From NCBI GenBank assembly GCA_007026445.1, contig VDMD01000061.1, forward strand, positions 1 through 64,000: a DNA stretch of 64,000 bases, in the 5' to 3' direction. The position numbers were made by a program, and so were the translations under genes. Position 1 is the first letter of the stretch. Every line of letters begins with the position of its first letter. The notes under the pieces are model-generated. The model searched no databases. It worked only from the letters and a program-made list of their open reading frames with translations, and was not told where the DNA came from. Below are positions 34,599-47,943 of this stretch, in pieces. This DNA is from Schizophyllum amplum. Lineage: Eukaryota > Basidiomycota > Agaricomycetes > Agaricales > Schizophyllaceae.

Positions 34599-36895
34599 CT
34601 ACTGTCCGCCAATTTTCTTCACCATGAGCGGCACACTGGGCCCAGCATCCTCCTTGCCCTTGACGTACGGACCAACAGTGATACCCAGGCGCCAATCGAT
34701 TTCCTCCGGACACGAGATGAACTCGAATGAGGGGATCAGGATCGACAGGACGAGCTCTGAATAGCAAGTGAGTTAGAATATAGCAAGAACGGCGCTGGAG
34801 AGCATGTACTCACTGATTTCCAAGATCGCAAACTTCATGCCACTGCAAGGTAGAGCTTTCAGTCATGCACAACGATGCAAAATCCAAGTCAACTCACGGG
34901 CACGCACGACCACCACCGAGGAAGGTCATGATGTTCGAGTATATACCTGACGAGAATACACACATCAGCCCCCTCCCGACATGGCACGAAGGGGACTCAC
35001 CAGGCATCTTCACCCCATTCGGCGTGCTCTCATCAATACTCTTCTCCATCCAGCGCTCCGGCTTCAGTTCCGCCGCGTCCGCGCCCCAAATCGTTGTGGA
35101 CCGGTTCGCCGCGCCCATGCCAATGTGGACGGGCGTGCCCTTGGTGATAAGGAGCTCCCGCGTTTCCGCACCCGTCGCGGGGTCGCGAATAGGGAACTGC
35201 AGAGGTACGACGCTGTCCTCGTAGGTCCTGTGAGAGTGTCAGCAAGGGGCGACAGGAGTAGGTGAACATAGCGTACTCCCTCCAAACAAATGTCACGGGC
35301 GCGAACACGCGGAGCGCCTCCCTGCAGATGCCGTCAAGAAGAGGCAGTTTTTCGAGCTCGTAGTAGTCAAGCTCCTCGTCGTCCTCCTTGCCCTACCCTA
35401 GTCAACTAACGTCTGCGACTATGAGGTGGATTTCTTACCGAGCGTGCGGCATTCAACTCCTCGCGAAGCCGTCGCTGAAGATCGGGTCTTTCTGCCATGA
35501 GACAGAGAAGACGCGATAAGGCTCCAGCAGTGGTTTCTTGTCCGCCCAAGACGATGGAGCTACAAGGACGCTCAGTAGTCATATGGAGCGGACAGAAGAG
35601 TAAGACCTCATCGTGGCAATGACCATCTCGTCGTCCATCCTATCCGCATCGTCAATCTCGAAGTTGCGTGCGACTGAGTAGGACAGATCAGTGGACTTAC
35701 GTAGACGGTCATGATTGAAGCTTACTGAGTAGGGACGACAAGTCCTTCCCGCCCGAAACTGTCTTCTCAAGCTCGCTGACGCTCCCTTGCGCGATGAGCT
35801 TCTTCTTGTCCATGAACAATCGCTTGCAGACGGGATGCATTGTGTCGACAGCCCACTTGAACTTGTAGGGGGATCAAATATGTACTACGGCTCTGACACT
35901 GCAAGACGACTCACTCTGCGCGCGGACGGCCAGGGCACATACCTGACAGCAGCTGAGAGAAAGCCCCGAAGCCAAACAGGCTTCATTTTGCGCCATCCAT
36001 TGAGAAACGGAAAAACCAAGAACAAGCGACCACCCATTGGCCTACTTCATTGAGTCACCACTCAAAGAACGAAGGACGAAGGACCCACAGGACAGTCGAC
36101 AGCGCCTCGTGGAACGTATCAAACTCCTTGCTATCCTCTTCGAAGCTATTGAATGAATGTCCCAGGCCACCCTGAGAGATCAGCTCGAGAGCGGTGCGCG
36201 TCAGGAGATCAAGCATGTCGATATTGGTGGCTTCAGCTGGCCCGTTTCTAAGCATGCCAGCAAGCCTGTCCCGAAGTTGATAACCAATCTTGTAAAAGAT
36301 AGGCGAGAGCTTGGAGACAAAAGCGGCGGTGAATATTGGATTGAGCACCCGGCGCAGACGTTTATGAGCGGCGCCTGCAGAAATGTCAATATCAGCATAC
36401 GAAAGGAGGAAGCAGAGACGTGCCATATGCCGTAGCGGTATGTTCACCGTGGTGGATGATACCAAAGAGCCTACGTGCATGATGAGTGACTTATGATGCG
36501 CAGGAGAGCGACGCGACACACCCTCTGAACTCCGTCGATTCTTCGAAGACGCGCTGATCGCGCACCAAGATCGAGTGTAGAGCAAGGGGGTCTGTGATGT
36601 ATAGCGCGTCCTTCTGGAGCTAGGTTGTTCACAATTAGAAGAATGACAGCAGAGTCAGATAGTGACGCACCCCGAAGAATCCTCCGCGCAGACGCGCTAC
36701 ATGACCGTACCGAGCACACATGCTGTAATGGAAACTATGCAGCGATTTTTCGTCATGTAGCTGAGGAAGGTAGCCCATTATCGACGTGTTGTCTGGACCG
36801 GGAAGGTGCTCATAAGGTTTCTTGTGTCTGAGCGCGATCCATAGGACCGTCAGGGAAAAGATGACGAGCGCAGTTGCAAGCGGCGTATCCAGCAT
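34599..36895 (-). CDS. Cytochrome P450 monooxygenase 2
   Basis: Thirteen exons, all in phase, give 561 residues: 36895-36671, 36619-36522, 36470-36424, 36374-36089, 36041-35915, 35861-35726, 35673-35607, 35559-35439, 35392-35277, 35227-35001, 34946-34898, 34842-34814 and 34756-34599. The N-terminus is a membrane anchor (LATALVIFSLTVLWIAL) followed by HLPGPD. Motifs are I-helix GGQETT (Glu in place of the usual Asp), REALRVF (ExxR), LKPERW and heme loop FLGGGRACPG. The third intron uses a GC donor (GCACGT). The type is that of basidiomycete P450s annotated as PAH-inducible/CYP5037-like, but the family was not verified. A cluster element is 135 bp upstream, in the promoter it shares divergently with P450-3. 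Confidence 0.9.
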
Positions 36896-37029
36896 GACCG
36901 CAATAACAGAGCTTCAGGTGGCCGAAAGACGGGCCTATAAGAACGGGCATGACCTTTGTCCAGGAAGCCGAACACGGGTCTATTGCGCATGATGACGGCC
37001 GAAACCAAGAGTACAATGACCGCGATCTG

Positions 37030-37041
37030 CCGCCGGCCGGT
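37030..37041 (+). promoter_or_regulatory. Cluster GC-rich element (11 of 12)
   Basis: CCGCCGGCCGGT, 135 bp upstream of the P450-2 ATG, in the P450-2/P450-3 divergent promoter. Confidence 0.5.
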
Positions 37042-37251
37042 CCGGTTCTGCGGTACATGTAAGCAGATACAAACAAAGGAAACGAAGTTCCCAAGTTCCC
37101 ACGATCTCGTATTCAACCTCTTGCGTTCGACCATGGCCCTGTTCCTCTGGTATTTATCATTAACAACATCGCAGAAGCCGTGTTCCTCTCGGCTTACTTG
37201 ATATAGATTTACGCTTCTCTTCTTTCCAAGTCGTACATGACCGATGTGGCC

Positions 37252-37263
37252 GCGACGGCCGCT
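37252..37263 (+). promoter_or_regulatory. Cluster GC-rich element (10 of 12)
   Basis: GCGACGGCCGCT, 125 bp upstream of the P450-3 ATG. A further GACGGCCGGCC follows at 37273-37283. Confidence 0.45.
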
Positions 37264-37387
37264 ACACGAGCGGACGGCCGGCCAAAGTGCGCCTTTCATC
37301 CGCTGCAACGAGCCTACCTGTCAACATTGCACATACCTCATTTATAACACGAGTGCCAGCTAGACGCCTCTTCGTCCATCTTTTGCC

Positions 37388-39526
37388 ATGTCGACAATCG
37401 TCACAGCGATGCAAGAGCACTGGGTGCTACTCACTGCAGTCGGTCTCCTCGTCTTCGCGTGCCGAAGGCTCTTCACGCCGCCCCCCGAGCTCGCGCATCT
37501 ACCCCGCGTCCCTGTTCTCCCACTGCTCTTGAGCTACTTCACAGGAGAAGTCGAAGATGTGCGTATCAAGCGTTTGCTTCTCCCCTTCGCCGAGCGCGGC
37601 GAGGGCGTGGTGCTGGTCTATGCGCTTGGCCGCTGGATAGTCCATGTACTCGATGATAAGGTGGGTGCTTCAGTTCGTCAATATCTTCAGGTTATACAAG
37701 CGACGTTCAGATCGCGAAGGACATTTCCGCAGACATCGTGACTTGGCCAAAAGAGGAGCCTCCCGGTACGCACTCGTACATTTGACACGGATTATATACT
37801 CACCAAGTTCGAAGATGATCTGTTGTTATGGCGGCTTGTGGGTAAAGTAGACGTCCAAAGCCTTTGAACAAGACTCACATCACTAATTCACGTCGCTCAG
37901 ACTAATGTTATCCTATCCAACGGCATCAATTGGCAGCGCCATTCTCGCGTGGTCAAATCTGCGCTTCAACGGTAAGCATCGCGCCGGTCCATCCCGCCAT
38001 CCGCTAACCCACGTCTCGCAGCAATCTTCCCATCGAAGACTTCGTCAATCTCGCTAATCGCCTTTTCCGTGTCATGGGAGACGGCGGCAAAATGCAATGG
38101 GATGACTTGGCCATGGTCAGTGTCCATGGTTTTCGTCTCTCAATTCCCGTATAGCTGACCCTTCCTGACCAGCGGTTCACGCTGGACGCCGTCGGATCAA
38201 CAACTTTTGGCTGGGACTTCAACAGTATCGAGGACACCAACACGTGCGGTTTCCGGGCTTCATTCCGCACCTTCAATCTGACCGTCCCACAGACCCTTCG
38301 TCAAAGAGTACAGCCATGTCATGGACAGCATAGCCAACCCCCTGTTTGTCCGTGCCCGTTGTGACTACCATTTGCTCATGGAATTTTAGCTATATCGTCT
38401 TCCCTGGACTTGAGAGGCTCATCCCTCGTCGCGACATCATCCGCAGGATTGACGCGCTCATCGCCAAGTTTACCAACATCCTCGATCAGAAAAAAGAAAA
38501 CAAGGGCAACGACATGCTGACCTACATGCTCGAGGAGGTATGTCCTCATCTTCTTCCTCCTTCGACACCTCCCTGACTGCAAGCTCTAGCCCGAAATGAG
38601 TGACGTCGAGTTCCGCGACAATATGGTCGTCTTCTTCATCGCCGGACACGTGAGTTTAAAGGTCGTAACTGTACGCGCTACCTCGCTGAGCCACGCCCCC
38701 CTCTCAGGACACAACCGCCGGCGCCATGTCCAGCCTCGTCTACTTTTTCGCCAAGCACCCAGAGATGCAAGTCCGCGCACGCGCCGAGGTCCTAGCCGCC
38801 ATGGGGACCGACGAGCCGAACCTAGATAACCTGCACGATCTTCCTTTCATCCAGGCCTGCATCCGCGAAGCGCTGCGCATCAACACGCCCATTGTGAGTA
38901 GTGGTGCCCCCAAAGATTCGGATAATCCGCTTATACATGCTGCGCAGGTCTACATGGTCCCCCGCGCAAGCGCACGACCGGCGGAGCTCGTGAGCGCGCT
39001 TGGCAAACGATACGTACTCCCCGCCAACACCTCCGTCATTCTGAACATCTGCGCGATCCATTATAACCCGCGCTATTGGCCAAGGTCTGTTATTCCTTTA
39101 GCACTCCCATCGCCCCCTGATCATCTCCACATTTGCAGCCCCTCATCGTTCAAGCCGGAGCGCTTCATGAACCGCGACGACAAGGAGATCGCTCACGTAG
39201 ATGCTGGCTTGTGGATGTGCGTCGCCTCATTCCATTTGGCTCTGTCTGCCGTCACTGACATGACCGCCAGGCCCTTCGCGCTCGGCCCACGTCAATGCCC
39301 TGCGCGGAATTTTGCGCTCTACGAGATGCGCACGCTCATCTCAATGCTGCTGCGTGAGTGGGAGTGGGAATTGCCGGCAGATTCGCCGCATATGGATGGG
39401 CTGAAGAACGGGTTCTCGCCGTTCGCGCTGAGTCTGCCGAAGAATATGGACGTGGTGTTCCGCAGGGGAAATTTCAGTAGGTCTGACGTGAAGATGGATT
39501 TGCATAGCATAGGACCTGATCAGTGA
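37388..39526 (+). CDS. Cytochrome P450 monooxygenase 3
   Basis: Thirteen exons, all in phase, give 500 residues: 37388-37660, 37711-37765, 37815-37837, 37901-37971, 38022-38115, 38173-38243, 38293-38343, 38390-38537, 38590-38649, 38708-38893, 38948-39084, 39139-39216 and 39271-39526. The N-terminus has an anchor (VLLTAVGLLVFA). Motifs are I-helix AGHDTTAG, REALRIN (ExxR), FKPERF and heme loop FALGPRQCPAR, in which the usual Gly two residues after the Cys is Ala. It resembles CYP3/CYP63-like monooxygenases of basidiomycetes, not verified. It is divergently paired with P450-2, and the intergenic region holds at least two cluster elements. Confidence 0.9.
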
Positions 39527-39555
39527 TAGTCTATGGGTATGCGTAAATACGCAAT

Positions 39556-40778
39556 CTAGATCGCTCTCGTATCGAATGAGGCGTAGATCCCTGAATTTCC
39601 AATGTGTGTTCCTCTGTCGATGAGTTCAAGCTGTAGCGGCAGGCTCCTCGAATCAAACGCTTCACACTCACAAGTAGGGGCCGTCCAACGCGAATTCTTG
39701 TTGCACGCATGCTTGTCCAGGTTCTTTTGAGACCCAAAGAACTTGTGGCACGTGTCGCATACCCAGTCGCACGGCCGCCCGTGCTTCAGGACTTCGTGCC
39801 GAAAGCGATCATGCTGCCTGGAGAAGCTCTCCTCGCACCCCATGGTGCACTCCAACGTCCGCGGCTTCTGCTCATCCTTGCTCTTGCGCTTGCGGGGCGT
39901 CACATTGGGCGCAAGCGCTGGACTCCCGGATGGCGATGTAGACAATGAAGGGGACGAGGAGGACGAGGAAGGCGGAGGCTGAAGCACAGGCGAGTGAATG
40001 GCGGGCGATACGGGTGATACGGGCGTTTGGAGGGTAGGGGAAGCGGTCGAGTCCTTCGGAGGTTGATTCCATGTACCGCTCGCTAGCTCCAAAGGGGATA
40101 AGCCGGCTAGCATGGATAAGATCATGGGATCTGCATACAGATGAGTTATCCAGCAGTGTATTAGCTTGTATTAGTGATGCATGACTGACCAGTGAGCCCC
40201 TGCATCGAGTCCACCGTGGCATTGGCAAGAGGGAAGAAATTCAAATCGTTATACAGTGGCGGGAAGAAGCCCGGATCAACGGGAGAGCATGATTGAAGGT
40301 CCTCGTCCGACGGGCCAGACGTGTAGGTCGCGTTTGGCAGGCCAGAAGGAGTGGACTCCTTCTCGATGAACAATTCTGTATGTCCTGATCAATACCGCCA
40401 CGCACAATGTACACAAAACACACTGTATGACGGATCGTCGACCGAGGAACGCTCGCCTGAGGGTGACCGGTGAGCACAAGAGACAGTTACAAAGATCACA
40501 GGACGTGCGCGCGTACCGTAGCTATTTATGCTGCCCGAAAATTCTGAGCTGATCTCCTGTTGCGGCAGTGTTACAGACACTACGAGCGTGGCTCCCTGGC
40601 TTGTGGACTTGATTTCAAAGTTGATTTGGTACCCAGTTGGTGGCGGAAGAGGCTGAGCATGTGGGATTCCCTGGGGCGACGGTCTGACTGAGAGTGTGAT
40701 GCTTTCGTCAGACGAGGACGAAAGCTGAGCATGCACACATAAGCGCGTAAGCTCTTCAATCGGGAGTTGGATGGACAT
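39556..40778 (-). CDS. C2H2-type zinc-finger transcription factor 1
   Basis: Three exons (40778-40517, 40375-40190, 40130-39556) give 340 residues. A conserved N-terminal domain (IQLPIEELTRLC, SVRPSPQGI, TGYQINFE) is shared with the regulator at 60458-61728. Next come a Ser/Pro-rich linker, a nuclear-localisation-like TPRKRKSK (about 228-235) and two fingers: Cys244, Cys248, His261, His266, then Cys274, Cys277, His290, Cys292. The second finger is thus C2HC. The finger region includes SFSRQHDRFRHE and CDTCHKFF. It is a plausible pathway-specific activator and candidate reader of the GC-rich element (inference). I saw no copy of the element in its own promoter. Confidence 0.82.
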
Positions 40779-42009
40779 GTCTGTGTCGTTATGATAGCTT
40801 GCGGGCACAGAAGACGATGTACACGGCAACTATTGCTGTTATATGGACGCTCGCGTCCGGTTATCGTCGTGCCCAAACCGAAGGACGGCGTCGGAGGAGG
40901 ACAAGCACAACCACCGACTAGCGTTGAGGCTGCCGACGACTCCGTGAGTGTGCAACAACCTTTCGTTGTGCGTTACGTACAGGTTTAATTGTCATGCGCA
41001 GACGCTGCGGTCGACGAGCGGACGAATATATCGGCGCGACAATGCCGCCGAGCGAGTTACAGGCAGGTATGGTAGCGTCATTGGGCACGATATCGCCTTG
41101 CCCGGCACCGACGCGTTCTTGCGACGTACTTCCACCGTCGAGGTGGAGATGAATGCTGGTGGCATCGAGCAGGAAGGCAGCAGGTCTATAAACGTCCACC
41201 GCGGCAATCCTACCACGGGGTGCAGTCTTCATTGAAGGGGTAGCTAATGACGTCTCAAAAGGACACACGCCCGGAATCCGAACGATGCCTTTAATTTCGA
41301 GCTTTAGTTTCGGCATCGCGCGCCTCGTTACAAAATCAAAGAAAGGGTAAGACATACGTGAAAGGATCCATCGTGGGCCTCTACGGGGGGCATAGCGTCG
41401 GACTTCACGAACGATGACGCGGACGGACACTGATTTTGGCTTTCCGTGTCACGGTGACGACTCGGAGTACGGCCGAAATGGCGTGCCGACCAGAACTGGT
41501 GTGCCGACGGCTAGCATCCTTGGTCACTAGCCGGACCAAAGCCGATCGGACGTTGCTAGCTGGAGTCTCCTGTCAACGGCATCGGGGTCACGCCGAGAGG
41601 GAGGCACCTACGTATTGACATATGATACCCCATTGCCTTGCGCGGACGTATGATAGAGACTAGAGCACCTCGATTCTCAAAGTACCCCATCATGACGGTA
41701 AACCAGCTACAGTCAGCCTCTGAGGTCATTGAAGAACTTCGTGTGAAGGAACCTGTGCTCGAAATACGTGTCAGCTCGCAAAGGATCTGAACGATTTCAA
41801 CTCACCATAAGCGGGACCGAAGCTGAAGCGCGTAACGTGGAGTAGAGCATTTTCGCGAACAAACGGTCCGTACTGAGTAAGCACAATTTCACGGTACCAA
41901 GGTATGGAAAGGGCTCCTGGCAGCATATGCAAAGCCAATGATCTTGTTCAGTATTGAATAAACACACCACATTAAGTACCACAGCATGAACCCCACAACC
42001 GAGCGTAGC
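40779..42009. other. Intergenic
   Basis: A 170-codon minus-strand open frame (40918-41430) lacks recognisable motifs and is not annotated. The rest holds no supported feature. Confidence 0.4.
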
Positions 42010-45000
42010 CTACCTCGCGCTCAGAGTCTGCATCTGCACGTACTGGTAGTAATCGCCCTTCAGAGCAACCAGCTCTGCGTGCGTCCCGGTCTCGCTGACG
42101 CGCCCCTCCTTAATAAAGCAGCTGCGCAGATATCAGTGAGGTCGTCCCCTGCATGTAGGATACCAGTGAACGCACATCTTGTCCGCATTCTGAATAGTGG
42201 ACAGTCTGTGCGCGATAGCAATTGTCGTACGTCCTCTCGCGGCTTCGTCGAGGGCGGCCTGCACGATTTTCTCCGAGGTAGAGTCCAGCGCGGACGTGGC
42301 CTCATCCAGAAGCAACACTTTTGGATTCCGGAGCAGCGCGCGAGCGATAGCGATGCGTTCTAATGAGATACGAGGATCAGTATGCGCTACGCGAGGTCAT
42401 AACTGAGATTGCTCACGTTTCTGCCCGCCGGAAAGTTGGCTGCCCTTCCCTCCGACCTCCGTGTCGAATCCACTGCATATTGTGTTAGTAGAAGAATTTG
42501 ACACCTACGTATTACGGCCTACGCACTTCGGCAAACGACCAATGAAGTCAAGGATGTTCGCTTTCCGACACGCCTCGTCTATTTCCTCCTGCGTCACCTC
42601 CGAGTGCGGCTTCGTAGCGCCCAGCAGGATATTGAAGCGTACGGTGCCAGAGTACAGTGTCGGCTCCTGCGAGACGAGCGCCACTTGTTTGCGATACTCG
42701 GTTATGTTGAGCGCGGATATGTGCTGCCCGTCGAACTGGAGAAAATTCAGATGGGCATGGGTGTGAATTGAATATTAGACGCACATATAGAGCACCGTGA
42801 AGCGGGTCGTAGAATCGCTCGATGAGTTGGATACTGTCGAACACATCAATGACGAGAAACACATACAGCCGGCCTGTACTCACGTCGTGGACTTTCCAGA
42901 CCCACTCGCACCGACGAGCGCGACATACGTGCCCGGCTCGATGGTCAAGTCGAATTTACGCAGGACACGAATACCTGGGCGAGTTGGATACCTGCGTAGA
43001 AGGTGAAATTGTGGCATACATGAAAGCCGCCGCTCGCACCTGAAGTACACGTTCTCGAACTTGATCTGCCCCTTGGTCGACGCCCGGTCGATCTTGCGTC
43101 CTTCGATAGATTCCGAATCGATATCTGGCTGGGAGTCGAGAAGCTCTACGACGTCCGCCGCCGACCCTCGAGCGCCAGACATGTCGCTCACGAAGGCGAA
43201 CATGTTCCCGGCTTGAATAGCACCGAGCGTTGTACTCTAGTCTCGCAATCAATATCGTATAAGTCGCCACATGATACGCCCTTACGTACCATTAGAGCCA
43301 CAAAGAAGGCCGACACCGTAATCGTCCTCGCGGCTACCAGCTTCGCGCCATACCAGAAGACCAGAGAGATGATCCAAAAAGACGACGCCTGCGACGCGGC
43401 ATAGACCGCATTATCCCAGACGGAAGCACGGGTGGACCGCTTCAGCGGCTGCTCCAAACTCTTGCTGTATAGGGCCAAACAGTCGTGCTCCCGCGTCAGC
43501 GAAGCGACGGTCCGTATGGCCCCCGCAGCTTCGCAAGCGAGTTGTGCAGATTCCCCGTGAGCCTTCTTATTCTTCTGATCCTTCAGACCGACCACGCGCT
43601 GTTTTAGATGTAAGCCTTCCGCTCCACATAAGCGACGGCGATTGCGATCTTACCAGTGCGATGTATCCGGTGGACACCAAAATCGGCGTGCAAGCTGCGA
43701 GGGGACGCCATGTCAGATATGATAGAGGACGTTGGGCTTTCACGCGTACCCATGCCTACTAGACCAATTCTCCAAGAGTACGCAGTACCAATGGCGATAC
43801 CGCAGACGAGGGTCGACATGCTTTGTATGATCCTGCAAGTCTCCCGTCAATAACCGCTTAGTGCTCATAGCGCGGGCAAGGACTCACACTCCAAGGGTAA
43901 TTCCCGCAAACCCGTTTATCTTCTGCGCGTTCTCACTCAAGCTCGACGTGAGGCTTCCAGCCTGAAAGCGACGATCAGGAAACTTGGCACTCAGAGCAGC
44001 GCAGGTACGCACACTATTCCCCTCTTCATCAAAGAACACCACTGCAAACATGAGTCAGATCGAGCAGCTTCGACATACGTCTCTGCACCCACCATCCTGG
44101 CGAAGTATGGCCTTGAAGCACAGAGTGCGCAGCTTCGCAGTCAGAGCAGCAGCGGTGGAGGTGAAGACGTAGTTCTGAACGCCGGCGGCAGCAGTCGAGG
44201 CGAGCGCAATGATGAAGAACCACAACGCGTTACGGTCGCCCTCCCTGCGCTTCTCGCCCGGATCTTCGGCGGCCAGACCCGTCAGCGCTTGTGCTACAAA
44301 ACAGATCAGAAAAACAGAGATGACTCGCAATGAGACACGCACAAAACACAATACCAAACGCCGGATACACCGCCCCCGAGCACATAGCCGCGAACACGCC
44401 AAACACATAGAACATGGTCTCGTCGCGGTTTATATGCGCCATCCGCTTGAACAACGAGAACGCGCTGTGCTCCTCGACGTCGTCATGCTCAATTCGCGCC
44501 CGGTCCTCCAATATCTCGCTCGCCAGGGATCGCGTCATACTGTTGCGGCGCAGCGAGTAACTGTACCGCCTGCTCAGCCTTTTCTCGAATGCGCTGCTCT
44601 CCGTCACCTCCACGTCGTCATCCTCTTCGTCGTTCACCTCGCGCTCCTCGGCCTGCCGCAGATTCTGCGCCTCGACGAGCCGCGCGTAGGGACCGTCGGC
44701 GTTCTGCAGCAGCTCGGTGTGCGTGCCCTGTTCCAGGACTAGCCCCTCGCCCATGACGAAGATCACGTCCGCGTCCTTGATCGTCGAAAGCCGGTGTGCG
44801 ATTGTAATGGTCGTGCGCCCCGTGGCCGCCTTGTCGAGCGCGTCCTGCACGATGCCTTCGGACTGGGTGTCTAGCGCAGATGTCGCTTCGTCGAGGAGCA
44901 GGATGCGGGGGTCTGCCACGATGGCGCGCGCGATCGCGATCCGCTGCTTTTGTCCGCCTGAGAGCAACATGGCGCGCTCGCCGACCATGGTATCGTAGCC

Positions 45001-47148
45001 TTCCGGAAGCTTCTCAATGAACTCATCCGCGTTCGCGGTGACGCACGCCTCCTTGATCAGCTCGAATTGCTTCTCCGGCGCGGCGTGTTCCCATCGTGTG
45101 TTGATGAGCCCGTGAGCAACGTTTTGCTGCGATGAATAGGTCAGATATATGCGTGGCGGACCGACACCCATGGCTAACACGCACCCTGATGGTCGTCGCG
45201 AAGAGTGTGGGCTCCTGAGAGACGAGTCCAATCTGAGAGCGCAGCCACTTCAGGTTCAAGTCCTTCAGGTTAACGCCGTCGAGCTGCACAACGCCTTCCA
45301 ACGGATCGTAGAACCTCTCGACGAGGGAGATGGCCGTCGATTTGCCAGATCCGGACGCGCCGACGAGAGCGGTCGTCTTTCCGGCCGGAAAGTGCAGGTT
45401 GACGCCCTTGACGACTTGAACATCTGGGCGAGCCTGAAAACGATAAGAACACAAGACACGCGGAGCGTGAGACATTCAAGACTCACCGGGTATGCGAACT
45501 TGATGTCCGTCAGCGTGATATCTCCTTGGACTGTATCCGGCTTGAGTCCGGTCTCGTTATATGCGTCTATGCTCGGGACACGGTCTATGGTAGCATAAAG
45601 CTTGGCCGCCGCGCCTCGAGCTTGACTGATAGCTAGAACAACATTGATCAGGCGCCGTCCCAATGTTTGCATTACGGACGAGCTTACCTTGCATCTCGGG
45701 CGCAAGCAGCGCGATAGAGAAGGCGCCGATGAAAATAGCGAAGAAAACGTTTATGACAACTCCAGGATCCGCTGCAATCGATTCGTCGTCAGTTCAATGG
45801 TATGTATGCAGCGCGTAAGAATTACCGCGACCGTGCAAAATCAGCGTCGTCCCGAAGCTAAAGGCTGTAGATGGTACGTGAGAATCAGTGATAAGCTTTC
45901 CTGCATAGACTTGGACGTACCAAGACCGTAAGAGCTGTAAATGATGAAGAAAAATGCCGAAGAACTCATGCCTTGCACAATGGAATTCTTGAGGTCCTCA
46001 TTGTACGCCAACTCGATGTGACGTCCGTACATGCCGGCCAATGTCTCCTGCGTTCCGAAAGCCTTGGCAGTGCGGACCGTCGATATGACCTCTTCCGCAA
46101 CAGTGCCGGCGTCTGCCGTGTGCTTCGTAGTTCGTCTGCAGAAGATGTGTACGTGAGCGTAAGCTCGCGGACACGACGTCAGCCTACTTACTGCACAAAT
46201 TTAGTCGTGAAGTAGTTCAGTATCCCGCCGAAGAGGCCAAGGCAGGGGATGATGGATGAGAGTGCGAGAGCGAGGCGCCACGACCGGATGAAGGCGAGGA
46301 TGAAACCGACGATGAACGCGCCCATGTATTGGCAAACGAGCGCAACCTTCTCTGATATGCCGCGCTGCACCATATCTGTCGGATGTGAGTGAGAAACATT
46401 CACTGAAACGGTCTCGACTTACGAGTGTCGGTCTGTATACGAGTTGCTATCTCTCCGGCGCCGACGTTGTCGAAGTAGGCTATATCTTGTCGAAGAGTGG
46501 CCTTGAGATATTCCTCCCGCAGACGCTTCGCATTGACCTCCGCCGTGTAAGACCAGCTGAGCATGTAGAAGTAGGTGACCACAAAGATGCCGATCCCTGA
46601 CGTCCATTAGTGACCTCGATCGGATATCTCAAGACGGCAACGCACCGAGATACACAATGTACGACGCGTTTAAGCTCGACGAGTGATAGAACTGCCTCGT
46701 CACTTGAGGAAGACGTTCGCTCGCAGCCGCGTCCCCTGCATCAGCTTGCCCGAGGATCGTTTGAAACACCAAGAAGTCCTGCGCGAGTCTAGAGAAGAGA
46801 AGAGTCATGAGCGGCTATAGAGAAAGCGCGCACTGGTTAGCATGATAATATTATGGGGACAGATGACGAACTTGGCCCGCGCCTGCGGCAACTGCAGCTA
46901 TGCCGCCCGTAACATTCAAGATGCGGTCCGTAGTCGTAGAGAATCTGTGACGGATGAGCAGATTTGTGGGACATGTAGAGGTACTGCACTCACCTAAACA
47001 AAGAGAGGAATGAGACGGAATCGGGTGTATCGGAATCGAATGCGTTTTCGGAGGCTTTTGATTTGACCGGGACGCTGTCGGGTGGCACTTCGTCTACAAC
47101 TGTGCTAGGACCGCTGGATTGCGAGGGACGATGCGACTCCGTTGCCAT
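42010..47148 (-). CDS. ABCB-type full ABC transporter (multidrug-resistance type)
   Basis: A many-exon gene (roughly 20 exons) encoding TMD1-NBD1-TMD2-NBD2. NBD1 has Walker [17 protein letters not shown], signature [14 protein letters not shown] and Walker [16 protein letters not shown]2 has Walker [29 protein letters not shown] and [12 protein letters not shown] with the H-loop AIAHRLSTI. Both ATP sites are complete, so it should be an active exporter, probably at the plasma membrane. The start at 47148 begins [12 protein letters not shown] and is followed by an acidic cytosolic N-terminus; the stop is at 42012-42010. It likely exports the cluster product or gives self-protection (inference). 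An exact cluster element lies 297 bp upstream. Confidence 0.9.
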
Positions 47149-47444
47149 CGTGGTAGCGGCGACGACGGCGACGAGGAGAGAACAGTGGTGGGGGGAGGCA
47201 AGAGACGGGGAAAAGCAAGAAAGTATCCACAGCGGCCCATTGTGGCTTCGCGCTCGGTTCACTGTTCGGGACGGAAGGCGGCACGTCGATGACTCGTAGA
47301 CCGTTACTCCGAGGCGCCCGTGTCCAGTCTGAGCGTGCATGTCAAGCGAAGATCACCACTGTCAACGATCCTCGCGAGTTAGGCGTACTAGCCCACTATC
47401 ACCGTATGTCAAACAGCCCGACTGCCAGAGTCATGTCAGTGTCG

Positions 47445-47456
47445 CCGCCGGCCGCT
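47445..47456 (+). promoter_or_regulatory. Cluster GC-rich element, exact 12-mer
   Basis: Exact CCGCCGGCCGCT, 297 bp upstream of the ABC transporter ATG. Confidence 0.55.
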
Positions 47457-47921
47457 CTCTCGCCCTCGCCAGCAGGCTGATCATAGAGTTGAATATGAGC
47501 AAGCATTACCAAAGAGTATGCTATGGAATAGAGACGCGAGCCCATGGATGTTGATGAGTGCTTGAGCAGTGATCGTTGAGTGAATGGCATTCGAACAAAC
47601 AGCGAGTCAGTCTGAGAGCAGCCGGCCATGCGCAAACGGGTTGCCTGTCATAGCCAGACAGGCCACGGAGTTCAGGTGTTTATCTTCAGTCCCAATCTTG
47701 CATTCGTTGACGGTAGGCAAGCAAAACAACAACCACCACCACCACCACCAGTCGCATCATACGGAGACGTTGCACGTGGGAATCGGGAGACAAGAAAAAC
47801 ATGTTTGGTCCGATCATTGATAATCCGCTTGGACTCCCAAGTCCAAACTCATCAAAACAACCATGTTGCTGCACATTTGGTCGTAGTCACCTTTGCAATC
47901 GTACCAATAGACTAGATAAGT

Positions 47922-47943
47922 GCCGGCGACGGGCGTCGCCGGC
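47922..47943. repeat. Perfect GC-rich inverted repeat
   Basis: GCCGGCGAC and GTCGCCGGC, 9-bp arms around a 4-base loop. It could be a hairpin or a dimeric binding site. Confidence 0.8.

Noticed and set aside
40918..41430. 170-codon minus-strand open frame between TF1 and the ABC transporter
   Set aside because: No recognisable motif, and the composition does not resemble the neighbouring genes.
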